IMG/VR virus record: IMGVR_UViG_3300017971_000678
Span: 1 to 27,220 of that record
Strand: one strand, 5' to 3'
Length of the DNA: 27,220 nt
Origin: a virus
Shown here: in pieces, positions 3,323-11,981 of the stretch
Position numbering within the stretch: position 1 is the first letter of the stretch
How the letters are laid out: the number at the start of each line of letters is the position of its first letter
Position numbers and translations under genes: made by a program
Notes under the pieces: model-generated
Database searches by the model: none
Seen by the model: the letters and a program-made list of their open reading frames with translations, nothing else
Told to the model about the DNA's origin: nothing

Positions 3323-3935
3323 GCCCACCGCGGCGCAGCAGCAAAAAGAGCTTGAGCGCCAGGCGTTTGAATATAAGCGGTGTACGGACGAGTTTAGTTA
3401 TTTCGTCTCGACGTATTGCTATATAGAAGATCGTAAATCAAAGAGAGCCATCCTATTTGATTTATGGCCAGGGCAGCGGGAAGTAGCGCCCTTATTTCTT
3501 ACGATCAAGCATCTGATCCTCCTGAAGGCGAGGCAGCTTGGTCTGACATGGTTAACCGCGGCGTACGTCGTGTGGCGAGCGATCTTCCATTTTCATGAGT
3601 TCATCGTCATTATCTCCGCGAAAGAGGACTTGGCGGTAGAGTTTCTTGATAGAGTCAAGTTTATATTCGACCGGCTCCCACATTGGATAAAACCACATGT
3701 TGGCAAGCGGACGACAACGGAGTTATTTTTGGTAAGGAGGGGAAAGATGAGCATGGGCATGTACGCGTTACTGGTCTTAATAGTACTATCAAGTCTATAC
3801 CTTCAACACCGGATGCTGGGCAATCCAAGACCATCAGCCTACTGGTCCTGGATGAGAGTGCGCTTAATCGGTACTGCAGAGAAATTTGGTCAGCTGCCGA
3901 GCCGACTCTGGAGCACGCTGAAGGGCAAGCAATAG
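3315..3935 (+). CDS. terL: Terminase large subunit, N-terminal (ATPase) part, frame-broken
   Basis: GTG at 3315 begins the ATPase half of the DNA-packaging motor. Residues 71-79 (KARQLGLTW) are the Walker A-type motif of large terminases, preceded by the adenine-binding-like LWPGQREV (50-57). The terminase match ends near residue 137 (KRTTTELF); beyond that the frame reads an unrelated hydrophobic sequence to 3935. The rest of the enzyme continues in the -1 frame from about 3728. Adding one T to the five-T run at 3726-3730 would give a continuous ELFFGKEGK. So terL is one gene broken by a sequencing indel, a real mutation, or a programmed -1 frameshift. Confidence 0.85.
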   Translation: MSEPTAAQQQKELERQAFEYKRCTDEFSYFVSTYCYIEDRKSKRAILFDLWPGQREVAPLFLTIKHLILLKARQLGLTWLTAAYVVWRAIFHFHEFIVIISAKEDLAVEFLDRVKFIFDRLPHWIKPHVGKRTTTELFLVRRGKMSMGMYALLVLIVLSSLYLQHRMLGNPRPSAYWSWMRVRLIGTAEKFGQLPSRLWSTLKGKQ

Positions 3936-5032
3936 TCATATCGAATCCATCCAAGGATAAACCTGGATGGGGCTGGACCCGGGACATGTATACAAATGCA
4001 ATGTCCGGGACAAATGATTTTACGCACATCTTTCTTGATTGGAAGTGTGTACCAGGTCGTGGAGATGATTTTCTCGACCAGAAGCGACGAGCTGGGCAGG
4101 ATGCGGACGGTCTCAGCATGCAGTATCCGACGACTGAGGCTGAAGCTCTGTCGACACTTATCGGGAACTATTTTGGTAAAGTGCTGCTGCGGCATAACTC
4201 TACCTGTGAGGGACTCCGTGGAGTACTTCGGAAGAATGATGCGGATGGCTCGATAAACTTCATTAAGGCTGATGCCGGCACGGATGAGAGTCGTCGAATT
4301 GTAGAGGTCTGGGAACGGCCATACTATCTGCAGGATGACTGGGACGGCACTGAGTGGGAGCGGCGATACGCGATAGGTTCGGATATTAGTGAGGGACTTG
4401 GCCAGACGTACAGTGTGGCGTATGTAATCGATCGGCTGACGGATACAATTGTATGTCGTATGCGGTCAAATAAGATCGACGCCTCGGAGTGGGCCGTCCT
4501 GCTTTACATGCTGTCTGTATATTACAGGAATGGCAAGACGTCGGCGCTGATATGTCCGGAGCGGACCGGAGCCGGCCAGACGACGGCAAAAGAGTTGATG
4601 AAATTGAACGCTCAGTTGTACCGGAAGATCCAGCCGGCGAAAGCTGGAAAGCAGGTTACCCAGCAGATAGGGTGGTCAGAGAGCCGGCAGTCGAAACAGG
4701 ATCTGGCTGAAGATCTGAAGAAGTGGCTTAAAGAGACGGAGAGCGATGTACCTTGTTCGTTGCTATTAAACGAGGCATCAACATTTATATTGTATGAACT
4801 CGGTGGTGTCGGCCACGAAGATGGTAAGATGGACGACTGTGTCATCGCCATGGGCTGTACGCTGCAGGCGAGTTTCTTTCTTGGTGGCAGTCCGAAGCAG
4901 ACCGGCCACGCACGACTGAGAGAGGCGGAGAAAAAAGCGAAGCGCGAGGCGCTCCCGGCATCGCAGCAGAGTATATGGAGCGAACTTGATCGAATATTGG
5001 AACGTCAAGCAATGGAGAACGAGGAATGGTAG
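3683..5032 (+). CDS. terL: Terminase large subunit, C-terminal (ATPase end and nuclease) part
   Basis: This frame is open from a TTG at 3683, but genuine terminase sequence begins near 3728; no ribosome site supports independent translation. Numbered from 3683, the Walker B motif is LLVLDES (53-59), preceded by the IPSTPDAGQSKT segment. The RNase H-like nuclease domain has acidic residues at D234 (GSDISEG), E293 (ICPERTGAG) and D384/D385 (DDCVIAMG), the usual three-acid metal site that cuts the concatemer. Joined to the upstream part the enzyme would be about 570 residues, a normal large-terminase length. The stop overlaps the start of the next gene by seven bases. Confidence 0.9.
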   Translation: MDKTTCWQADDNGVIFGKEGKDEHGHVRVTGLNSTIKSIPSTPDAGQSKTISLLVLDESALNRYCREIWSAAEPTLEHAEGQAIVISNPSKDKPGWGWTRDMYTNAMSGTNDFTHIFLDWKCVPGRGDDFLDQKRRAGQDADGLSMQYPTTEAEALSTLIGNYFGKVLLRHNSTCEGLRGVLRKNDADGSINFIKADAGTDESRRIVEVWERPYYLQDDWDGTEWERRYAIGSDISEGLGQTYSVAYVIDRLTDTIVCRMRSNKIDASEWAVLLYMLSVYYRNGKTSALICPERTGAGQTTAKELMKLNAQLYRKIQPAKAGKQVTQQIGWSESRQSKQDLAEDLKKWLKETESDVPCSLLLNEASTFILYELGGVGHEDGKMDDCVIAMGCTLQASFFLGGSPKQTGHARLREAEKKAKREALPASQQSIWSELDRILERQAMENEEW

Positions 5033-5361
5033 AGACTTACGTGATTGCAAGTGTGGTGTTGGCCATATTCGCCATCAGAGAACTGACCTTCTTGTACCGA
5101 GAGAAAACCTGGAACGCATATAGAGATCAAATCAGTAAAGAGCATCGAGTGAAGGAAGCCATGTTATTGAATCGACTCTTTACCGAGTCGTCGCACGAGT
5201 ATGCAATACTCAATGATCAGACCGCACAGATCGAAGATACTATTCTCTCACCGGCCGCAGCAACGGTCAAGGATAACCCGGCAAAGACTATTGACGACTT
5301 GCTTGAGAAAGTCGATCTGAACGATGGTGGCTATTCTCAAAGTGGAGTATCTGTAGTCTAA
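5026..5361 (+). CDS. 111-aa membrane-anchored hypothetical protein
   Basis: ATG at 5026 overlaps the terL stop (ATGGTAG). The product begins MVETYVIASVVLAIFAIREL: one N-terminal membrane helix (about residues 4-20), then a charged helical region (LYREKTWNAYRDQISKEHRV) and an acidic C-terminal tail. This single-pass, coil-bearing layout is frequent in small phage genes between terminase and portal, but no family is recognised. A lysis-related role cannot be excluded; there is no lipobox or holin-like second helix. Confidence 0.7.
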   Translation: MVETYVIASVVLAIFAIRELTFLYREKTWNAYRDQISKEHRVKEAMLLNRLFTESSHEYAILNDQTAQIEDTILSPAAATVKDNPAKTIDDLLEKVDLNDGGYSQSGVSVV

Positions 5362-5369
5362 GGAGTGAT

Positions 5370-5543
5370 ATGCCAGCAAAAATTCGCAAGAAAAAGAAAG
5401 GTAAATACTCAGTTAAGACCCTGGGCGGCGTGAAATCTAAAGGCACGTCGCTGCGAAATGCTATGGCCCAGAAGAGATTATTAAACGCCATCGAGCATGG
5501 GTTCGATCCGAAGAAAGCCAAGCGCATGCGGCTTAAGTACTAA
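5370..5543 (+). CDS. 57-aa very basic phage protein
   Basis: ATG at 5370 is preceded by AAGGAG at 5360-5365. The product begins MPAKIRKKKKGKYSVKTLGG and is rich in lysine and arginine throughout, with a helical middle (LRNAMAQKRLLNAIEHG). It is followed 18 bases later by the portal gene. Small basic proteins at this position are common in podovirus-like genomes. DNA or scaffold contact would fit the charge but is unproven. Confidence 0.65.
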   Translation: MPAKIRKKKKGKYSVKTLGGVKSKGTSLRNAMAQKRLLNAIEHGFDPKKAKRMRLKY

Positions 5544-5561
5544 TACCGGAGATTTTAGTAT

Positions 5562-7691
5562 ATGACACAAGTCGCTGGAATAAATAAAGAGACAACACTG
5601 GAGGAGTTGTTCACTACGGTGTTCAACCCGAACCTCGACCCTGCCCGAACAATTCTTGAGCGGACATGGTTCAGGAATATCCTCTACTATATGGGGGAGC
5701 AGTGGATTGAGTGGCTTACGGAGTCCGGCGTGTTTCAGCGGCGGTACCGGTACCAGCCGAATATGCCAACACCGGTATCGAACATAATTAAAGATTACGT
5801 TCGGTCTATGAAGTCCTTGATATTGAATAAGGACTACGCCATACGTGTTTGGCCAAACTCAAATGATGTTGGAGACAAGGACGCAGCCGTCATAGGTGAG
5901 CGGTACCTTAACTGGGCTGACAGTGCGAACGACGATGCATTTCTCGATGAGCGAGAGAAGGTGGCTATATGGATGGTCATTGCCGGCACAGGATTTCTTC
6001 GCACGCTGCCGAATCTTCCTCGGGATCAATGGGCGTTTAACAAATCAGGAACGATTCTCAATAACGCTTTTGAGCAGACACGATCTGTAATACCTTTCAA
6101 CGTAGTTGTGGACCATCTTGGAGATAACCTCAGAGATAAACGGTTCGTCGGAGTCAAATCTCTGCAATCCAGAGAGTGGATCGAGGATACGTTCAAGACA
6201 TCACTAACATCTGACGGTATTAGCAACGATGTGAATTATCAGCGAAAGCTGATGAACTTGGTCGGTACTGTATCGCCATGGAAGGGGAGTGGCTTCACTA
6301 CTCAGATGGCTGAGATGAAAGACGAAGATTTTGGCTTGCTATATGAGTTGGAGTTCAAGCCGACGAAGAAGTACCCTGAAGGACGCTATGCGCTGTATGC
6401 CGGTGGGAAAGTTATCGCGGACTATAAGCGACTTCCTGTCCCAATGGAGCAGGATGTCTGGGATTATACGCTGACTGACTTCCATTTTCACCACGTCCCC
6501 GGGAGATTCTGGTCAGAATCAGGTGTAGACGATTTGATATCGCCGCAGAATGCGATCAACCAGATTGACCAGGCGTTGGAGATGAACCGTAAAGGCCTCG
6601 GCCGGCCGACGTTGATTACCACGAAGGATATGGAGCTGAAGAAGCTCAACAAGGATGGACACTCCTTCCTGGCGATTGAGTACGACGCACTACTCTCTGG
6701 GGGCCAAGCGCCGAAGATTTATCAAGGCAAGCCGCTGCCGAACCAGATCTTAAACGAGCGTGAGAATCATCAGGCAGTTGCGCAGGATGCGGCTGGCGAT
6801 CCGAAGCATGTCCTCCGAGGTCAATCCCCCTCTGGAAATGCGTCAGGTATCCTGGTCGACATATTACGAGAAGCTGCGGAGCAGGGGCATGTCCCGGATA
6901 TACTGAGATTTTACCGTAGTCTCAAGCGCGTATATCGCAAACGTCTGGTATATGCAAAAGAGTTATGCACGAAAAATCGACTGATCAAGATCGCCGGCAA
7001 AGGCACCGACATCAAGATCATGTCGTTCAAGGGCTCGAAGTTAAAAAATAATACTGATGTACGGTTGGAGTTGGCGTCGGGTATTTCATCGACGCATGCC
7101 GGCCGGACGCAGAGTATTATCAGGTTACATGAAACGAATTTTTTTGGTGATGTAACACAAGATCCGGATCTGCAGCAGGATTTACTGCAACGGTTAGGTA
7201 TGGGCGCCCTGACATTTAAGGCCAACGCCGACGTTAAAAGAGCCATGCGAGAGCATTCGTACATCATTCAGGGAGCGCACGATAAGATTTATGTGACAGC
7301 TCCTGCAGAGGTAGAAGATGAAGATGGCGAGATACTCATAGACGAGGCTGCACCACCGGAGATTCTGGTCGATGACCCATTATTTGACTATGATAATCAC
7401 GCTATACATTTTGAAGTTCATCGTAAATTCATTATGAGTGAGGAGTTTATAACTCTTGATACAAAACTTCAGGCTTTAATGTTAGGCCATATTGCGGCAC
7501 ATCAAGAGGCAATGGATGAGTTAGTCGCGGATCAGCAGGCAGCAATGACTCCAGACCAGCAGGGTCCGCCGCAGGAAGAGTCAGGCGCACTTGATGCAGG
7601 AGCTAACCCGGAAGCTGTAGCCGCTGCAGCGAGACAAGCACTTTCCGCTGGCGTAGCGCCAGAGCCTACGACAGGGGTACAAACTGTGTGA
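5562..7691 (+). CDS. Portal protein, P22-like
   Basis: This is the dodecameric ring through which DNA is packaged and leaves the capsid. The 709-aa length and the N-terminal block (FRNILYYMGEQWIEWLTESG near 38-57, then NIIKDYVRSMKSLILNKDYA) match P22-type portals. The central region has FHHVPGRFWSESGVDDLISP near 309-328, and the long alpha-helical barrel-like part around 440-480 is rich in arginine and lysine. The C-terminal 60 residues are Ala/Gln-rich (AAMTPDQQGPPQEESGA) and low in complexity. CGGAG lies about 10 bases before the ATG. It follows terL in the standard order and precedes the scaffold and capsid genes. Confidence 0.92.
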   Translation: MTQVAGINKETTLEELFTTVFNPNLDPARTILERTWFRNILYYMGEQWIEWLTESGVFQRRYRYQPNMPTPVSNIIKDYVRSMKSLILNKDYAIRVWPNSNDVGDKDAAVIGERYLNWADSANDDAFLDEREKVAIWMVIAGTGFLRTLPNLPRDQWAFNKSGTILNNAFEQTRSVIPFNVVVDHLGDNLRDKRFVGVKSLQSREWIEDTFKTSLTSDGISNDVNYQRKLMNLVGTVSPWKGSGFTTQMAEMKDEDFGLLYELEFKPTKKYPEGRYALYAGGKVIADYKRLPVPMEQDVWDYTLTDFHFHHVPGRFWSESGVDDLISPQNAINQIDQALEMNRKGLGRPTLITTKDMELKKLNKDGHSFLAIEYDALLSGGQAPKIYQGKPLPNQILNERENHQAVAQDAAGDPKHVLRGQSPSGNASGILVDILREAAEQGHVPDILRFYRSLKRVYRKRLVYAKELCTKNRLIKIAGKGTDIKIMSFKGSKLKNNTDVRLELASGISSTHAGRTQSIIRLHETNFFGDVTQDPDLQQDLLQRLGMGALTFKANADVKRAMREHSYIIQGAHDKIYVTAPAEVEDEDGEILIDEAAPPEILVDDPLFDYDNHAIHFEVHRKFIMSEEFITLDTKLQALMLGHIAAHQEAMDELVADQQAAMTPDQQGPPQEESGALDAGANPEAVAAAARQALSAGVAPEPTTGVQTV

Positions 7692-7698
7692 GGAGACT

Positions 7699-7866
7699 AT
7701 GCGAGGAGTGAATATGATGGTTGGGTCGCATAAGGGGTCCAATCCTGTGTTCGACAAAGGATATGATGGAATGGTTTGGGATAGCGATTCCTCAGAAGTG
7801 AAGGAGAAAAAACGTAAGAGACAAGCCCTTGAAGCTAAAGAAGCTGCAAGGAAATTCAATAAGTAA
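7699..7866 (+). CDS. 55-aa hypothetical protein between portal and scaffold
   Basis: ATG at 7699 has AGGAG three bases upstream; in-frame ATGs at 7714 and 7717 also have an AGGAG, so the true start could give 49-50 aa. The product has a glycine/aspartate-rich N-terminal half (GSNPVFDKGYDGMVWDSD) and ends in a highly basic helix (KEKKRKRQALEAKEAARKFN). No family recognised. Its place suggests a head-assembly accessory protein. Confidence 0.6.
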   Translation: MRGVNMMVGSHKGSNPVFDKGYDGMVWDSDSSEVKEKKRKRQALEAKEAARKFNK

Positions 7867-7870
7867 ACCT

Positions 7871-7899
7871 TTGATGTTGCGTTAATATTCATATATTAA
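7871..7899 (+). promoter_or_regulatory. Sigma-70-like promoter before scaffold/capsid genes
   Basis: TTGATG (7871-7876), a 17-bp spacer and TATTAA (7894-7899) lie in a short AT-rich gap. The repeat GCGTTAATA occurs at 7879-7887 and 7904-7912, flanking the -10 region. It could boost transcription of the abundant head proteins. Confidence 0.35.
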
Positions 7900-7925
7900 T
7901 GTAGCGTTAATACCAGGAGGTTACC

Positions 7926-8774
7926 ATGGCAGAAGGAGTAGTTGATACCACGATAGTACCAGTAGGTGAGACGAACGATAATGCAGCACAACCAGGAGGC
8001 AATTCTCCGGACCCCTCTCCCGGAGCTGAGGCAAATACTAATGATGGTTCCTCAGCATCTTCAGATACAGTACCGTTCGATCAAGATCCTAAGTGGCAAT
8101 CGGCACGCGCAGCCGAGAAAAACCTTAACGAGCTTCTGGAGAGTAAAGGCTTCGGGTCTATTGAAGATCTCGTAACTGCTCTTGAGAAAGGCTCTGCTTT
8201 AGAGGAAAACCTCTCCGGTCGAGACCTCACAGAAATTCTTGAGAGTCACGAAACTCTCCAGGAATACCAGAGAATCTGGGCGGAGGAGGAGCGCAACAAA
8301 CAACTGGAGGGTGAAACTCCGGCTGATACCATCGCTCGATTAGAGCGTGAAAAGAAGGAACTGGAAGATACATTCAATAAAGAAAAGAGTGCGCAGACTG
8401 CGGCGCAAGAAGCGGTGGAGGCAGTTAAGCAGTATAACTCCGATGTAAATACTTTTGTGGGGAAGCAGGATCTCCCGGAAGAGTACCATAGTTTCGCTTC
8501 ACTTTTGATGGGTGCGGATAATCCCATGTTGGATGTGGATATGACCGATAACAGAGCATTTACAGCATCGGCTACTTCGGTAATCGATCAGTTGAAGGCT
8601 TTCGAGCAGTCAGTCATTGAGCGGTATAAGGCCGGTAGGACTGAATTACCACCTACGCCACCAGCTGATGGCGGTAATTCGCCAGCTCCAGGACTGAAAC
8701 GTGAACCAATCAAAAATCTCGCGGAGGCAAAAAAGGTGGCTCTTGAGCGCCTTACTGCAGCCCGAAAACAATAA
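7926..8774 (+). CDS. Capsid scaffolding protein
   Basis: The 282-aa product lies directly before the major capsid gene. It has a long acidic, Pro/Gly/Asn/Ser-rich disordered N-terminus (about 1-55), a coiled-coil middle (about 110-170, including DTIARLEREKKELEDTFNKE) and a basic C-terminal helix (REPIKNLAEAKKVALERLTA) of the type that binds capsid subunits. This architecture and position are those of phage scaffolds, which guide procapsid assembly and then exit or are cleaved. No protease domain is visible. AGGAGG sits five to six bases before the ATG, one of the strongest ribosome sites in the window. Confidence 0.8.
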   Translation: MAEGVVDTTIVPVGETNDNAAQPGGNSPDPSPGAEANTNDGSSASSDTVPFDQDPKWQSARAAEKNLNELLESKGFGSIEDLVTALEKGSALEENLSGRDLTEILESHETLQEYQRIWAEEERNKQLEGETPADTIARLEREKKELEDTFNKEKSAQTAAQEAVEAVKQYNSDVNTFVGKQDLPEEYHSFASLLMGADNPMLDVDMTDNRAFTASATSVIDQLKAFEQSVIERYKAGRTELPPTPPADGGNSPAPGLKREPIKNLAEAKKVALERLTAARKQ

Positions 8775-8784
8775 GGAGTAAGTA

Positions 8785-10101
8785 ATGGCTATTGATTATC
8801 ATGATCTTACATCGATCACTGATACACTGAAGACTGTATACGGCGAGGGACTGGCCAATCAGTTCAACGACGAGCAGATGACCTATAACCTTTTCCCTAA
8901 ATCCAGCCGTAAGCCGGCCGGTTTAGCCTATGAGTTTGGTGTCAGGTATGCCAGAACTCAGAGTGTCGGTGCTCGTGGAGAATCTGCGCCGCTGCCCGAT
9001 CCCCTGGTTGGCAAGTTCGACAAAGGGCAGATTACCCCGAAATACATCTATGGTGTACTCCGGTTGACTGGCCCCTCTATCGAGGCTGGTAAGGGTAATA
9101 CTGCTGCATTCGTCGATACCCTGTCGGATTCCGTGAATGATATTTACGAGTCTCTGGTCAACGACATGAACCGCCAGACTTGGGGTGATGGATATGGTCT
9201 GTTAGGTACTCTGTCCACGACCTCTGGTACTTTGTCCACTTCCACTACCTGGACCGGTACTTATGATAACGACCGCGGCATTATGTATATGGAGCCCGGC
9301 ATGGTCGTCGATCATTATGAGAGTACTGCCATCGATCAGAGTTCATGTTCATCGCGTATCCAATCAATCAATCCATCAACTAAGGTCGTAACTTTCGAGA
9401 AAAATGATAGCACGTATCTGGCAAATCATCCAATCGTAGCGGCTCGTTCTTATACCATCGCCGCCAATACGATTGCTTCGGGTGCCTTCATGGTGCGCCA
9501 GGGTGCGCGACTGGCTACCCACGCTACCTCGAATGCGTCATATGAGATTTCTGGTATTGAGGCTATCTATGACGATGGCACCAACGTAGCGACGTTCGAG
9601 AATATCACTGTTGCCAGTAATCCGCAGTGGGCGGCTAATGTCATAAGCAATAGTGGTGTGAATCGTGAACTGTCTCTTGATCTCATGCTGCAGGCACTCG
9701 ACCTGAGCCGGACCAACTCTGGTAAGAAGATCGCAACTATTCGCATGGGCCTCGGCCAGCGGAGGAAGTATGCGAATCTGCTGCTCCCGGATGTACGGTA
9801 TGCTCCGGCGGACTTGAAGGGCGGGTACGAAACTCTAACGTTTTCCGGTGGAGATGGCTCTGTTGAGATCGTCGTTGATCCGCTGTGCCAGCCAGGCAAG
9901 ATTTATTTTGAGCCGGCGAATACCATTATGAAGTACGAGTTGCTTCCGCTGGGTTGGGGCGACCTGGATCAGCAGATGCACCAGCGTGCAGGCTACGATG
10001 AGTGGGATCAGTTCTTGCGTCTGTATACCAACCTCGGTTGCGAGCAGCGTAACGGCCTGACCGTTATGAAGGATCTTGTCGAGCCCAGTCTGTACGGTTA
10101 G
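8785..10101 (+). CDS. Major capsid protein (HK97 fold, N4/P22-type)
   Basis: This 438-aa protein has the features of major capsid proteins of podovirus-like phages: an N-terminal segment rich in charged residues (TDTLKTVYGEGLANQFNDEQ), a long central beta-rich domain, the helix-forming GKKIATIRMGLGQRRKYANL near 311-330, and a C-terminal domain with EIVVDPLCQPGKIYFEPANT near 355-374 and AGYDEWDQFLRLYTNLGCEQ near 397-416. It follows the scaffold by 10 bases with AAGGAG before the ATG. A strong hairpin follows the gene. No cleavage site is obvious. Confidence 0.9.
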   Translation: MAIDYHDLTSITDTLKTVYGEGLANQFNDEQMTYNLFPKSSRKPAGLAYEFGVRYARTQSVGARGESAPLPDPLVGKFDKGQITPKYIYGVLRLTGPSIEAGKGNTAAFVDTLSDSVNDIYESLVNDMNRQTWGDGYGLLGTLSTTSGTLSTSTTWTGTYDNDRGIMYMEPGMVVDHYESTAIDQSSCSSRIQSINPSTKVVTFEKNDSTYLANHPIVAARSYTIAANTIASGAFMVRQGARLATHATSNASYEISGIEAIYDDGTNVATFENITVASNPQWAANVISNSGVNRELSLDLMLQALDLSRTNSGKKIATIRMGLGQRRKYANLLLPDVRYAPADLKGGYETLTFSGGDGSVEIVVDPLCQPGKIYFEPANTIMKYELLPLGWGDLDQQMHQRAGYDEWDQFLRLYTNLGCEQRNGLTVMKDLVEPSLYG

Positions 10102-10122
10102 TAGGTAATAATTAACTATTTA

Positions 10123-10148
10123 GTGAGGTGGTGTAATAACCACCTCAC
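10123..10148 (+). terminator. Hairpin after the major capsid gene
   Basis: GTGAGGTGGT pairs perfectly with ACCACCTCAC around a GTAATA loop. No T run follows, so it is more likely an mRNA-stabilising or attenuating hairpin than a full terminator. It lies 22 bases after the capsid stop codon. Confidence 0.55.
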
Positions 10149-10201
10149 TCCTTAGTATCCGGCTATGACCGGGGGAAACTATTCCATATAAGGAGAATTT
10201 C

Positions 10202-11908
10202 ATGATTAAGGACCGAAATATCGATAATGCTGCTGCGATCCAGGAGCATAAACTGAATATCGGCGGTAACGTCGGTGTTAAGAAACTGTACGTCGGTACT
10301 GACGGCACGCAGGCTTACGAGCTTGCGAAGACTCGTGTACCGGATGCTGACCTCTACACCACTCTCGACGCGGCTGTCGCTGGTACTGTTGCCAACCGTG
10401 GAGATATTATCTACGTACTGCAAAACCATGCTGAGAACTTAGCAGCTGACTCCGCCGTTGATCTTGACGTTGCCGGCATCAATGTAGTCGGTCTCGGTCG
10501 AGGTGAAGATCGACCAACTTTTACCTTTATCACTGCTACCACAGCCGATTTCAAGATCGCTGCTGCGAATGTCTCCGTCCATAACTTGCTGATGAAATGT
10601 AATATCGATCAGCTGGCCATGATGATTGAGGTCTCTGGTGATGACGCAGAAATCTCGCATTGCGAGTTCAAGGAAGGATCTTCGAAAGAAGCTCTGACAT
10701 TCATCACTATCGGTGTTGCTGATGCTGACTCTGATCGGTGTCATATACATCATTGTAAATTCTACGCCCCGACTGCCGGCGACGGCGACGCGGCTATTTC
10801 TTTTGCCACGGATCATACAGGTGTAACCATCGAGCATTGTGACGCCTACGGTGACTGGGATCTGGCCTGTATTGACATCCCTGTTGGCGGTAACGCACAG
10901 GTTGATCTGATCATTAGGGACTGCTATCTCGTGAATCTGTTGACTGGCCAGCACGCCATCCAGATTAATGGTACCGGCTCGACCGGTACAATTCAGCGGA
11001 TCAATTGTGTGACCGACGCTCTGGCGACCAGCATCGACGCTGGTGGCTGCGAGATGTTCGATTGTTACCACAACCTCGGCACCGACCAGGGTGGGTGGAC
11101 GCCCATTGTAGCTCCGGCAGATACCGCTTCAAATATCCTGGGCGCCGATAATAACAACAACGCCTTCGCCTCGACGAACGTTGCTGCTAATAAAGACGGC
11201 TCTATTATTGAGCGTCTTGAGCAGATCATGGAGGCTGTTAACCCAGACTCTGGTACATCCCTGGCTGCTACGGAGTCTCTTGCAGATATTCTGTATGCAA
11301 CGAATGGTATCGCAGCTTACCCATCTGCCGCTGCCCCAGCGAACGGTGTATCATTGGCGGAAGTCCTCCGGGATATTTGGGATGCACTCCGCAATGGTAC
11401 CGGTGGAGCCGAGCCAGCCACCAATAAGTCCTTAATGGATTACCAGGGTGTATCGCCTGATTTCTATTCGCCGCAGCTTGGATATACTGTAACCAAGACT
11501 TGTGATCTTGGTGCTGCAAACGACGACCTCTTCACTGTAACCGGCAAGGTTCTGATTACCTTGATCGTTGGTGAGGTCACCACCACGTTAACAGGTGCTG
11601 AGGCTTTCCAGCTTCGAATTAAGACCGATAACATCGCTTTGTGTGCGGCTACAACCATCGATACTGATGCTGACGGTACTCAGTATATTCTCACTGGTGA
11701 CTTCGGTGACACTATGAATGGTGGTGGTGCGATGGTCTTGAGAGCTGCCGACTGCAATAGCCTCGGCGCCAGCAGGCATTTTGTAGTTGGCGATGCTGGT
11801 GGGACTGCAACGATCGAGTCGAATACTACGGGTAATAACGGTAACATCTTGTTTACGTTATGCTATATCCCGCTGGAAGCCAGTGCGACTGTAGTAGCTG
11901 CTGCGTAG
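10202..11908 (+). CDS. Beta-helix head decoration/structural protein
   Basis: The 568-aa product has a repetitive region (about 90-300) with regularly spaced short strands, such as AEISHCEFKEG, CHIHHCKFYAP, VTIEHCDAYG and LIIRDCYLVN, typical of a right-handed parallel beta-helix. A helical linker follows (SIIERLEQIMEAVN, about 338-351), then a beta-sandwich-like C-terminal domain (about 435-568). Proteins of this kind often follow the capsid gene in uncultured phages and are taken to be capsid decorations or head fibres; enzymatic (pectate-lyase-like) activity is not evident. It has AAGGAGAATTTC before the ATG and is bracketed by hairpins on both sides, suggesting its own expression unit. Confidence 0.7.
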   Translation: MIKDRNIDNAAAIQEHKLNIGGNVGVKKLYVGTDGTQAYELAKTRVPDADLYTTLDAAVAGTVANRGDIIYVLQNHAENLAADSAVDLDVAGINVVGLGRGEDRPTFTFITATTADFKIAAANVSVHNLLMKCNIDQLAMMIEVSGDDAEISHCEFKEGSSKEALTFITIGVADADSDRCHIHHCKFYAPTAGDGDAAISFATDHTGVTIEHCDAYGDWDLACIDIPVGGNAQVDLIIRDCYLVNLLTGQHAIQINGTGSTGTIQRINCVTDALATSIDAGGCEMFDCYHNLGTDQGGWTPIVAPADTASNILGADNNNNAFASTNVAANKDGSIIERLEQIMEAVNPDSGTSLAATESLADILYATNGIAAYPSAAAPANGVSLAEVLRDIWDALRNGTGGAEPATNKSLMDYQGVSPDFYSPQLGYTVTKTCDLGAANDDLFTVTGKVLITLIVGEVTTTLTGAEAFQLRIKTDNIALCAATTIDTDADGTQYILTGDFGDTMNGGGAMVLRAADCNSLGASRHFVVGDAGGTATIESNTTGNNGNILFTLCYIPLEASATVVAAA

Positions 11909-11933
11909 TAACTGCTATACTATAAACCTTTAC

Positions 11934-11967
11934 GTGCTGTACCTCTTCGGGGGTACAGCACCGTTTT
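11934..11967 (+). terminator. Intrinsic terminator with UUCG tetraloop
   Basis: GTGCTGTACC pairs with GGTACAGCAC; the inner TC/GG pairs close a TTCG tetraloop, giving a 12-bp stem with one wobble, followed by CGTTTT. It ends the decoration-protein transcript 25 bases after its stop. Confidence 0.8.
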
Positions 11968-11981
11968 AAAGGAGAATTTCG

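Noticed and set aside
10439-11071. Minus-strand 210-codon frame opposite the beta-helix gene
   Set aside because: No ribosome site; the sense gene has a clear fold, strong leader and flanking hairpins.
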